In this document: positions 14,643-21,151 of the stretch, piece by piece
Numbering within the stretch: position 1 is the stretch's first letter
Layout of the letters: each line of letters starts with the position of its first letter
Source: Dermatophilus congolensis
GTDB lineage: Bacteria > Actinomycetota > Actinomycetes > Actinomycetales > Dermatophilaceae
Assembly (NCBI GenBank): GCA_030538115.1
Contig: JAUNUP010000035.1
Location: 1-28,849, forward strand
Length of the DNA: 28,849 bases
Reading direction: 5' to 3'
The notes under the pieces: generated by a model
What the model was told of the DNA's origin: nothing
Database searches by the model: none
The model's input: only the letters and a program-made list of their open reading frames with translations
Translations under genes and position numbers: made by a program

Positions 14643-15467
14643 TCAGTCTCCTTGCATCTGGGTTCGGGCTTCGGCGATCGCCTCGATGAGGCGGGGGATG
14701 CCGTCGCGCGGCTCGGGGCGGCGCTCGCGGTCGAGGGTGAGCAGTGACCACCGGGTGATGCCGACCTCAGCGTGAGCGCCGGCCATGTCGGCGATCTGTT
14801 CGGCGGAGGCGTCCCAAGGGAGTTCACCGAACTTCACGAGGTCGAACGGCGCATCGATACCGGCGGCACGCCTAGCGGCCAAAGCGGTCTCCAGCGACTC
14901 GCGGTGGGCCTGCGCGTCGAACGGACCGTCGAGGATGAGTCCGTCGGCGAATTCGCCTGCCACCGCGAGGGTCTTGGGTCCACGGCCCCCGATGTACACC
15001 GGGGGAGTGGGCGAGGCGGGCCAGGCCAGTTGCACGCCCTCGAGGTTCACGTACCGCCCGGAGGTCGTCACCTCCTGCCCCGCCAGCAGCGCCTTGAGGG
15101 CGATCGCCTGCTCGCGCAGCAGCGTCAGCGGTGAGGCGGCCCGCACGCCGGCCTGCCCCATCCAGTCGAGGATGCCGTGCCCGATACCGGGCAGGAGCCG
15201 GCCCGGGAACATGCGGGAGATCGTCGAGATCTCCATGGCCGTGAGCGCGACCGCACGCAGCGGCACGGGCAGCAGCCCGATACCGACGCGCAGATGCTCG
15301 GTGGCCCCGAGGATCGCCGCGGCCGCGCCGATGCCGGACTCGTAGAAGCAGTCCTCCCACACCCACACCTCGGCAAGCCCGGCCCGCTCGGCCTCTCGCG
15401 CGAGCGGCACGTACTCCTCAGGCGGCGTGTGCGGAGAAAAGATGACCGAGACCTCGGGAAAAGCCAT
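14643..15467 (-). CDS. LLM-class (F420-type) oxidoreductase
   Basis: A 274-residue TIM-barrel enzyme of the luciferase-like monooxygenase class, which in actinobacteria commonly uses F420H2 or FMN. It starts MAFPEVSVIFSPHTPPEE, continues with LAREAERAGLAEVWVWEDCF, LRVGIGLLPVPLR and GRLLPGIGHG, and has PPVYIGGRGPKTL followed by AGEFADGLIL, the standard cofactor-phosphate region. The substrate is unknown. TAGCCT lies 6 nt before the ATG, so the transcript is probably leaderless. It heads a two-gene operon with the VOC protein 2 nt downstream. The next gene upstream is the divergent YefM/RelE module. Confidence 0.88.
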   Translation of the reverse strand: MAFPEVSVIFSPHTPPEEYVPLAREAERAGLAEVWVWEDCFYESGIGAAAAILGATEHLRVGIGLLPVPLRAVALTAMEISTISRMFPGRLLPGIGHGILDWMGQAGVRAASPLTLLREQAIALKALLAGQEVTTSGRYVNLEGVQLAWPASPTPPVYIGGRGPKTLAVAGEFADGLILDGPFDAQAHRESLETALAARRAAGIDAPFDLVKFGELPWDASAEQIADMAGAHAEVGITRWSLLTLDRERRPEPRDGIPRLIEAIAEARTQMQGD

Positions 15468-15473
15468 GCCCCC

Positions 15474-15479
15474 AGGCTA
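15474..15479 (-). promoter_or_regulatory. -10 element of probable leaderless promoter (LLM gene)
   Basis: The minus strand reads TAGCCT, then GGGGGC, then the ATG at 15467. It is the same hexamer as at the GH4 gene. Confidence 0.5.
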
Positions 15480-15565
15480 CGTGGCGCGCTCGATTCGGTT
15501 AGCGAAGCACGGCAGACACTGACGATGCCGGTCTGCGCCGGGCCCTAGCCAGCCCGTCGCTGCGG

Positions 15566-15583
15566 TGGCTACACTTGTAGCCA
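15566..15583 (+). promoter_or_regulatory. Autoregulatory operator overlapping a leaderless promoter (YefM/RelE)
   Basis: TGGCTACA-CT-TGTAGCCA is a perfect inverted repeat. TACACT (15570-15575) inside it lies 7 nt before the ATG at 15583, so it is the likely -10 of a leaderless transcript, and the last base of the repeat is the A of the start codon. Phd/YefM antitoxins bind palindromes at their own promoters and repress together with the toxin. Confidence 0.7.
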
Positions 15584-15864
15584 TGACCGTGACCGGGCCC
15601 ATGGCGCTCAAGGATGTGAAGAACCGACTCTCCGAGGTTGTCGACCAGGTCGAGAGAGAACATGACCGTGTCGTCATCACGAAACACGGCCGTCCTGCGG
15701 CAGTGGTGCTCTCGGTGGAAGACCTCGAGTCTCTCGAAGAGACCCTCGATGTCATGGGCAATTCAGATCTCATGGCTCAGATCCGCGAGAGCCTCGACGC
15801 GGTGGCGGCGGGAGACGCGCAGACCCTCACCAAAGACGAGGCCATGGCTCTCCTGCGTGACTGA
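15583..15864 (+). CDS. Phd/YefM-family antitoxin
   Basis: A 93-residue antitoxin. The N-terminal Phd/YefM DNA-binding fold is visible as GPMALKDVKNRLSEVVDQVE, VVITKHGRPAAVVLSVEDLESLEETLD; the acidic C-terminal half (IRESLDAVAAGDAQTLTKDEA) is expected to wrap the toxin. ATG 15583 is chosen over GTG 15565 because the palindrome and -10 hexamer lie immediately upstream of it and would otherwise be inside the coding region. The toxin ATG follows its stop after 2 nt. Confidence 0.9.
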   Translation: MTVTGPMALKDVKNRLSEVVDQVEREHDRVVITKHGRPAAVVLSVEDLESLEETLDVMGNSDLMAQIRESLDAVAAGDAQTLTKDEAMALLRD

Positions 15865-15866
15865 CG

Positions 15867-16121
15867 ATGCAGATCACGTGGGCACCGGCCGCAAAGCGTG
15901 CACTGCGCCGCCTCCCGGAGAAGACAGCCACGGCCGTCATCGAATTCGCCTACGGCGCCTTGGCTGAGAACCCTCACCGGGTGGGAAAGCCGCTGCGATT
16001 CGAGCTCACCGGAATTCATACGGCCCGACGAGGCGATTTTCGAGTCTTGTACCAGGTCGACGACGAAAACATCACCATCCTGGTGGTCGAACACCGCGCA
16101 GACGTGTACCGGCGACGCTGA
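15867..16121 (+). CDS. RelE/ParE-superfamily toxin
   Basis: An 84-residue RelE-like protein, of the size and layout of ribosome-dependent mRNA interferases: QITWAPAAKRALRRLPEKTA, a helix pair, VGKPLRFELTGIHTARRGDFR, VLYQVDDENITILVVEHRADVYRR. The basic FELTG...RRGDFRVLY segment and C-terminal HRADVY are standard RelE positions. ParE-type gyrase toxins share the fold, but the sequence is closer to RelE. It begins 2 nt after the antitoxin stop, so the two genes are co-transcribed and autoregulated through the palindrome at 15566-15583. Confidence 0.9.
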   Translation: MQITWAPAAKRALRRLPEKTATAVIEFAYGALAENPHRVGKPLRFELTGIHTARRGDFRVLYQVDDENITILVVEHRADVYRRR

Positions 16122-16148
16122 CGCGACGCTGACCCGACGACGAGGCGA

Positions 16149-17975
16149 CTAGCGCGGCGTTCGCGCGCGCTCCGACTGCGACGGAGCGCGCCGCACGGGC
16201 GTGATCGGGAGTCGGAGCGCTGCCGGGGCGTGCTTCGAGACCACGGGACGCCAGGGCGCGACCGCGGAGACCGGCGTGTAGCCCTCTCCGAGAGGTGGGC
16301 GGGGGTCGCAATCACCCTTGTTCGGCCACATCGACATCGCGCGTTCGGCTTGGGCCGTGATCGTCAGGGCAGGGTTGACGCCGAGATTCGCCGACACCGT
16401 CGAGCCGTCGACGATGTGCAGGCCGGGGTGCCCGTACATGCGGTGGTAGGCGTCGATCACCCCGGAGTCGGGGGAGTCGCCGATGACGCAGCCGCCCAGG
16501 AAGTGCGCAGTCATCGGGATGCCGAAGACGTCACCGATAGGTGCCCCCGGGTACCCGCCGATGATCCGCGCGATCGTGCGGGCCGCGGTGTGCGCCGCCG
16601 GAATCCAGCGGGGGCTCGGCTCGCCGTGGCCGCGCGTGGAGGTGAGGCCGACTCCTCCGAGGAGCCTGCGCCGCGGCCGCACGGTGATCGAGTTGTCGAG
16701 GCTCTGCATGGTCAGGGCGATGGTCGTGCGCTCGGACCACGACCCGAGCCCGAGGATCGTGGAGAGGAACGCCACAGGGTGCAGCACGACCTCCCGCAGG
16801 AACTTCAGCCAGCGGGGGAGGCGCCCCCCTCCGTCGGTCATCAGTGTGCTCATCAGGCCCATCGCGTTGGAGCCCTTGGCGTAGCGCACGGGCTCGATGT
16901 GCGTGTTGTCGTCGGGGTGGAACGAGGAGGTGATCGCCACGCCCCGGGTGAAGTCGATGCGGTCGCGCGTGCCCAGCGAGGCGCTGGCACCGACGAGGGC
17001 CTCGGAGTTCGTGCGGGTGAGTTCGCCGAGTCGATCGGAGATGTGGGGGAGTGACCCGTTGCTCTTGAGTGCGTGCAGCAGCTTCTGTGTGCCCCACGTG
17101 CCGGCCGCGAAGACCACGTGCTCGGCGGTGAACACGCGCGGAGGGTGGGGGAGCCAACCTCCGGTGTACTCGGTCTCGACGCGGTAGCCCGCCTCGGTCG
17201 GCGCCACCCGCGTGACCGTGGAGTTCTCGATCACGACCGCCCCGGCCTGCTCTGCGAGGAACAGGTAGTTCTTGACCAGCGTGTTCTTGGCGTTGTGGCG
17301 GCACCCGACCATGCACGCGCCGCACTCAAGGCATCCGGCGCGGCGGGGACCAGCGCCGCCGAAGTACGGGTCTTGCACCTCGACTCCCGGGGTCTTCTCG
17401 CCGCGTGCACCGTGCTCGCCGAAGAACACCCCCACGCGGGCCAGCCGGAACGTGTGGCCGACGCCCATCTCCTGGGCGACCTTCTTGTAGACCTCGTCGA
17501 CGGGGGTCATCGTCGGGTTCGTGACGACGCCCAGCATGCGTTCGGCCTGGTCGTAGTGGGGAGCGAGCTCGCGCCGCCAGTCGGTGATGTGTGCCCACTG
17601 CGGGTCGGCGTAGAACGCGGGGGAGTCGGGCTGGTAAAGGGTGTTCGCGTAGTTGAGGGAGCCGCCGCCGACCCCGGCTCCGGCGAGCACCACCACGTCG
17701 GGGAGCACGTGGATGCGCTGCACGCCCCGCATCCCGAGCTTGGGAGCCCATAGGAACCTGCGCAGGTTCCACGAGGTCGTGGCGAAGTCGTAGTCGTAGA
17801 ACCGCCGCCCGGCCTCGATGACGCCGACGCTGTACCCCTTCTCGGTCAGCCGCAGCGCCGTGACCGATCCGCCGAAGCCGCTGCCGACCACGATGACGTC
17901 GAAGTGCTGCTCGACGGCGCCCCCAGGGGCGGGTTGTTCAGAACCGATACCGTTGCCGGACTTAACCGTTGCCAT
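16149..17975 (-). CDS. GMC-family oxidoreductase, ChoD (cholesterol oxidase)-like
   Basis: A 608-residue FAD enzyme of the glucose-methanol-choline superfamily, most like actinobacterial ChoD proteins annotated as cholesterol oxidases. The dinucleotide motif is VIVVGSGFGGSVTALRL (G31, G33, G36). AGAGVGGGSLNYANTLY is the second FAD segment, and the C-terminal part has HFLGGCVIGDSPDSG and DGSTVSANLGVNPALTITA with conserved active-site positions. C215, C218, C221 and C225 form CxxCxxCxxxC, a ferredoxin-like spacing. No secretion signal is seen, so it should be cytoplasmic, unlike secreted cholesterol oxidases. GGAGG lies 5 nt before the ATG. The true substrate may be a sterol or another hydrophobic alcohol. 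Confidence 0.87.
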   Translation of the reverse strand: MATVKSGNGIGSEQPAPGGAVEQHFDVIVVGSGFGGSVTALRLTEKGYSVGVIEAGRRFYDYDFATTSWNLRRFLWAPKLGMRGVQRIHVLPDVVVLAGAGVGGGSLNYANTLYQPDSPAFYADPQWAHITDWRRELAPHYDQAERMLGVVTNPTMTPVDEVYKKVAQEMGVGHTFRLARVGVFFGEHGARGEKTPGVEVQDPYFGGAGPRRAGCLECGACMVGCRHNAKNTLVKNYLFLAEQAGAVVIENSTVTRVAPTEAGYRVETEYTGGWLPHPPRVFTAEHVVFAAGTWGTQKLLHALKSNGSLPHISDRLGELTRTNSEALVGASASLGTRDRIDFTRGVAITSSFHPDDNTHIEPVRYAKGSNAMGLMSTLMTDGGGRLPRWLKFLREVVLHPVAFLSTILGLGSWSERTTIALTMQSLDNSITVRPRRRLLGGVGLTSTRGHGEPSPRWIPAAHTAARTIARIIGGYPGAPIGDVFGIPMTAHFLGGCVIGDSPDSGVIDAYHRMYGHPGLHIVDGSTVSANLGVNPALTITAQAERAMSMWPNKGDCDPRPPLGEGYTPVSAVAPWRPVVSKHAPAALRLPITPVRRAPSQSERARTPR

Positions 17976-18158
17976 GTGAGCCTCCGTGGCGGTGGGCCTT
18001 GGATGCAAGAGACTACGGACCCACATCGCCCCGGTGCAGTCGCCAATTCCCTAGAACATCAACGCAACTGCTGACGATGTGGCCCACACCTCATGCCGCT
18101 TCGGACGACTCGAAGCGCGTGAGCAGCGCCGGGAGACCAACGGCGATCCGAGTTCGAT

Positions 18159-18575
18159 TCAGACGGAATGTGACTCAATCGACGGCAGTTCGGGCCAGTC
18201 TCGATAGTCGGCGACAAGCGGGGGGAGCGCCAGCACCATGAGCCACATGGCTGCCGGGATGAGAGCGTAGAACCCGATGGCGAGGTAGCCGAACGCGCCG
18301 AGAATGCCCCCGGCGAAGAACAATCCGACGATCGCCAGGTGATGCCGTAGCCGAGTGGTGTTGGCGACGACGGGCTCTAGATCGTGGCGGCTGTGGTGGT
18401 AGAGCAGCTTGCCGAGTTCGATTCCGATGTCGGTGACCATGCCGGTGACGTGCGTGGTGCGGATCTGGGAGTCGGAGGCCTTGGTGACGATGGCGTTCTG
18501 CAGGCCCATGGTGAAGCAGAGGACGGGGATGAACAGCCAGATCCGATGCTCCCACGTGACCATGTCGGCGAGCAC
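18159..18575 (-). pseudogene. 5'-truncated DUF1275 (YoaK family) membrane protein
   Basis: The 138-residue reading frame matches only the C-terminal half of YoaK/DUF1275 proteins, which usually have 220-250 residues and six helices. It includes the conserved IWLFIPVLCFTMGLQNAIVT and RTTHVTGMVTDIGIELGKLLY region and the last helices. The N-terminal half, with its conserved glycine-rich membrane segments, is absent: the sequence upstream is the end of an LLM gene, whose stop is 3 nt before the GTG at 18575. This looks like a deletion that joined a DUF1275 remnant to the LLM gene. It might still be translated by coupling, but a functional half-protein is unlikely. Confidence 0.75.
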
Positions 18576-18578
18576 GGT

Positions 18579-19409
18579 TCATCCCTGGGGCAGTGACGCG
18601 TTCACCTCGTCGCGCCAGGCGAGCCATGGTTCGAGAGCGGACAGGTCGAAGTCGGGGCCACCTGCGCCCATCGTGAACAGGCTCGCGCCGAGCTCGAGTA
18701 GCGGTGCGCCTTCGACCTCCGGTGCGTCGGGCTTACGTCCCTCGCGGCCGCGCCCGCCGACGCCGACGGAGATCTCGATCTCGCCGATGTCGCGCCCGAC
18801 GGCCTCGCAGTGGCCGCGCAGAACGTCGATCTTGTGGGCGAGTTCGTCGCCTTGGCTGAACGTGTGCCAGATGTCTGCATGCCGCGCGACCATGCGCAGG
18901 GTCTTCTTCTCGCCTCCGCCTCCGATGAGTACGGGGATGTCGCGGGTCGGCGGCGGGTTGAGTTTGCCCAGGCGAGACTCGATGCGGGGGAGCGCGTCGC
19001 GCAGATCGTTCAGTCGGCTTCCGGCGGTGCCGAATTCGTAGCCGTACTCGTCGTAGTCCTTCTCGAACCACCCGGAGCCGACACCCAGGATGAGGCGACC
19101 GTCACTGATGTGGTCGACGGTGCGGGCCATGTCGGCGAGCAGCTCGGGGTTGCGGTAGCTGTTGCACGTGACAAGGGCGCCGATCTGGATGCGGCTGCTC
19201 TGCACGGCCCAGGCGGCGAGCATGGTCCAGCACTCGAAGTGCTTGCCTTCCGGCTCGCCGTAGAGGGGATAGAAGTGATCCCAATTGAACGCGATATCGA
19301 CGCCCATCTCTTCGGCACGGGCGAACGCGTGACGGATCTGGGCGTACTCGGCGTGCTGCGGCTGAATCTGCACCGCGATACGAACGGGGCGATCGATACG
19401 AGTCGACAT
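18579..19409 (-). CDS. LLM-class F420-dependent oxidoreductase
   Basis: A 276-residue luciferase-like TIM-barrel enzyme. RIAVQIQPQHAEY leads into HAFARAEEMGVDIAFNWDHF, a typical F420-oxidoreductase opening. MARTVDHISDGRLILGVGSGWFEKDYDEYG is the strongly conserved central block, and IPVLIGGGGEKKTLRMVARHAD the cofactor-phosphate segment. It belongs to the probable F420-dependent family with unknown substrates. TACGTT lies 7 nt before the ATG, indicating a leaderless transcript. It is not closely similar in its opening to the LLM at 14643-15467 and is probably an independent paralogue. The truncated DUF1275 frame begins 3 nt after its stop. Confidence 0.9.
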   Translation of the reverse strand: MSTRIDRPVRIAVQIQPQHAEYAQIRHAFARAEEMGVDIAFNWDHFYPLYGEPEGKHFECWTMLAAWAVQSSRIQIGALVTCNSYRNPELLADMARTVDHISDGRLILGVGSGWFEKDYDEYGYEFGTAGSRLNDLRDALPRIESRLGKLNPPPTRDIPVLIGGGGEKKTLRMVARHADIWHTFSQGDELAHKIDVLRGHCEAVGRDIGEIEISVGVGGRGREGRKPDAPEVEGAPLLELGASLFTMGAGGPDFDLSALEPWLAWRDEVNASLPQG

Positions 19410-19416
19410 GACAGTA

Positions 19417-19422
19417 AACGTA
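19417..19422 (-). promoter_or_regulatory. -10 element of probable leaderless promoter (LLM gene)
   Basis: The minus strand reads TACGTT, then 7 nt, then the ATG at 19409. Confidence 0.45.
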
Positions 19423-19517
19423 TTCCACGCAACATCAGGGTGCGGCGCGGGGGGCGTGGCGCGACCTCAGGCGGGGTTTGGTAACAACCGTGTCTTTCAG
19501 GGGGAGGGCCGGACATC

Positions 19518-19529
19518 ACTATTTTGACA
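19518..19529 (+). repeat. 12-bp direct repeat, left copy, flanking the PIN toxin module
   Basis: ACTATTTTGACA occurs here and identically at 20289-20300, in the same orientation on either side of the PIN toxin/antitoxin pair. The AT-rich 12-mer stands out from the GC-rich background. It is followed by the inverted repeat ATAAT-GTAG-ATTAT (19529-19542). Confidence 0.7.
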
Positions 19530-19569
19530 TAATGTAGATTATCGGCGATCGAAGATGGCCTGGCCCGAG

Positions 19570-19995
19570 CTACGTGTTCGCGTTCCAGGTCGCGACGCCC
19601 TCGGCGCGCCATGCTGCAAGCAATTGTCGGCCTCCGGTGGCGGCGACGAGCTCGGCGTCGTTGATGGCGATCGCTGCCGCGCAGTGGGTCGCGTCGTAGC
19701 CTCGAAGTCCGTGGGAGACGGCGAGTCCGGCGGCAGACATCATGAGCACTCTGTCGAGCTCGATGATGTCGATCGCGCTCCACAGCTCTTCAAGCACCTC
19801 ACGGGCCTCCGCAGCTTCGTCGAGCGAGATGCGCCCGAGTCGAGCCGCCTGGGCGACCGCAGCCACCGCCTCCACGTAGGCCAGGCGAGTCGTGGTGACA
19901 GTGTCGGCACTGTCCCACAATTCCCCACAGCTTGCCGATGACTCCTCCTCGATGAGGAGAGGAACCAAGGCCGATGTGTCGACGTAGAGGATCAC
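19570..19995 (-). CDS. PIN-domain toxin, VapC-like
   Basis: A 141-residue PIN-domain ribonuclease. MILYVDTSALVPLLIEEE supplies the first catalytic Asp (D6), E42 in RLAYVEAVAAV the second acidic residue, and D101 in GYDATHCAAAI the third, with D113 in the following segment as a possible fourth metal ligand. These four acidic positions coordinate Mg2+ or Mn2+ in VapC toxins, which cleave specific RNAs such as initiator tRNA or rRNA. The ATG overlaps the antitoxin stop by 4 bp (19992-19995). A Phd/YefM antitoxin paired with a PIN toxin is a known combination. Confidence 0.92.
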   Translation of the reverse strand: MILYVDTSALVPLLIEEESSASCGELWDSADTVTTTRLAYVEAVAAVAQAARLGRISLDEAAEAREVLEELWSAIDIIELDRVLMMSAAGLAVSHGLRGYDATHCAAAIAINDAELVAATGGRQLLAAWRAEGVATWNANT

Positions 19996-20249
19996 CGTCG
20001 CTGCTGCTCAACGAGATCGCTGACCATGCCGTGTGCCTTGATCGGCGCCGGGCGACCTCCCTTGCCACGCGAAGCCGCGGTCACCCTCCCGGACGCGACG
20101 AGCTGCTCGAACTTGGTGGGCACCCCCACTGGGACGATCCGCGCCACCGGCCGACCGTGATCGGTCACGGTGATGGTGTGCCCCTCCCGGACCCGCGCGA
20201 GGTGGCGACTCAGACTGTCTCGCAGCTCACGAACTCCCACGTCCGTCAC
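19992..20249 (-). CDS. Phd/YefM-family antitoxin of the PIN toxin
   Basis: An 85-residue antitoxin. TDVGVRELRDSLSRHLARVREG and HTITVTDHGRPVARIVPVG form the Phd/YefM DNA-binding domain; the C-terminal part (FEQLVASGRVTAASRGKGG) should bind the toxin. GTG at 20249 is chosen because AAGGAGG sits 5 nt before it and the family starts there; a longer frame to 20330 would run through the promoter. It is translationally coupled to the toxin by a 4-bp overlap. Confidence 0.88.
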   Translation of the reverse strand: MTDVGVRELRDSLSRHLARVREGHTITVTDHGRPVARIVPVGVPTKFEQLVASGRVTAASRGKGGRPAPIKAHGMVSDLVEQQRR

Positions 20250-20260
20250 GACATCCTCCT

Positions 20261-20288
20261 TGTGGCCACATTTAATACCCTCAATGTG
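20261..20288 (-). promoter_or_regulatory. Promoter/operator of the PIN toxin module
   Basis: TGTGGCCACA (20261-20270) is a perfect 10-bp palindrome, overlapping CACATT (20267-20272), which pairs with AATGTG (20283-20288) across 10 nt. The minus-strand hexamer TATTAA (20277-20272) is a good -10 within this inverted repeat, and TGTCAA from the 12-bp repeat (20300-20295) lies 17 nt upstream as a possible -35. Autoregulation by the antitoxin is inferred. Confidence 0.5.
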
Positions 20289-20300
20289 ACTATTTTGACA
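20289..20300 (+). repeat. 12-bp direct repeat, right copy, flanking the PIN toxin module
   Basis: ACTATTTTGACA is identical to 19518-19529, 771 bp away. This copy abuts the antitoxin promoter. The rest of the non-coding stretch 20301-20448, up to the nested inverted repeat, shows no recognisable feature. Confidence 0.7.
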
Positions 20301-20448
20301 CCCGATCCGCGGCACTTCAACACGCCTCACTTGCCGCCACCACGATCACAGCGCAGCACCTCTGCGGCAGTACTGCAGCGCCGGATTGCGGATCGCGCGC
20401 CGAACACCTTGCCGTCACGGCCCACCAGATCCACTGATCCCGCAAACT

Positions 20449-20550
20449 GCGCCTCGTGTTACGACATCAAAGCTGCAGTTCTCAACGAGGCGCGCACATT
20501 CACTTAGGTAAACGTGGCCGAGCCCCGGAGAACTGCAGCTTTGATGTCGT
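20449..20550. repeat. Nested inverted repeats with a perfect 23-bp stem
   Basis: Arms at 20461-20483 and 20528-20550 are perfect reverse complements (23 bp, beginning ACGACATC and ending GATGTCGT) around a 44-nt loop. CGTG (20455-20458) and CACG (20551-20554) extend the stem past a 2-nt bulge. A second perfect pair, GCGCCTCGT (20449-20457) and ACGAGGCGC (20485-20493), encloses the left arm, so the two hairpins cannot form fully at once. It lies directly downstream of the TetR stop at 20555. There is no U tract on either side. It may be a terminator, a mobile-element remnant or a structured RNA. Confidence 0.8.
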
Positions 20551-20554
20551 CACG

Positions 20555-21133
20555 TCAGCGCAAGGCGTGAAGCACCAACGACGCCAATTCCTGATAGGCC
20601 TCTGCGTCGCTCATCTCCAGGCGGGCGAACATCTCGCCGGCTCGGATTTCGTGCATGGAGACCACGACTACCTCGGCCACGAAGTCGGCACGGACGGAGC
20701 GGAACGCCCCTGCCTTGACGCCTACTGCGATGAGTTCGCGGATGCGGTCGGCCGCGATGGCGGTGTTGCGGCGATACACCTCCGCCGTCGGTTCGAAGGC
20801 GGCCATGTCGTCGAGGAAGGTGCGCGACATCGGTGCGAGATAGTCGGCCACGCCCAACAGGTAGGCCTCGATCTTGGCCGCAGGGTCTTCAGCCGCGTCG
20901 ACTCGCGGTTTGATCGCCGGGGCGGCGCCCCTGAACAGCTCCTTGACCACCTGTACGACCAGCTCATGCTTCGTCGGCGCAAGCGCGTACAGCGTCGTCT
21001 TGGAGCAGTGCAATCGAGCCGCGAGATCGTCGAGAGTGAACTCGGCGAACCCCTCGGCCAGCATCAACGTGACGAGCTGGCCGAGGAGTTCGGTTTGTCG
21101 CGGCGTGCGCCGCGCCGGTTTACCTGGACTCAC
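20555..21133 (-). CDS. TetR family regulator of the acyl-CoA module
   Basis: A 192-residue regulator. The helix-turn-helix reads FTLDDLAARLHCSKTTLYAL (about residues 32-51), followed by APTKHELVVQVVKELFRGAAP and a helical ligand-binding domain of the type found in fatty-acid or acyl-CoA responsive repressors. It begins 18 nt after the acyl-CoA synthetase stop on the same strand, so they form an operon. The candidate target is the 14-bp palindrome at 22852-22865 between the synthetase and the divergent acyl-CoA dehydrogenase. The likely ligand is an acyl-CoA; this is inferred from context. Confidence 0.88.
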   Translation of the reverse strand: MSPGKPARRTPRQTELLGQLVTLMLAEGFAEFTLDDLAARLHCSKTTLYALAPTKHELVVQVVKELFRGAAPAIKPRVDAAEDPAAKIEAYLLGVADYLAPMSRTFLDDMAAFEPTAEVYRRNTAIAADRIRELIAVGVKAGAFRSVRADFVAEVVVVSMHEIRAGEMFARLEMSDAEAYQELASLVLHALR

Positions 21134-21151
21134 CGAGGGGTCGCGTCCGGG

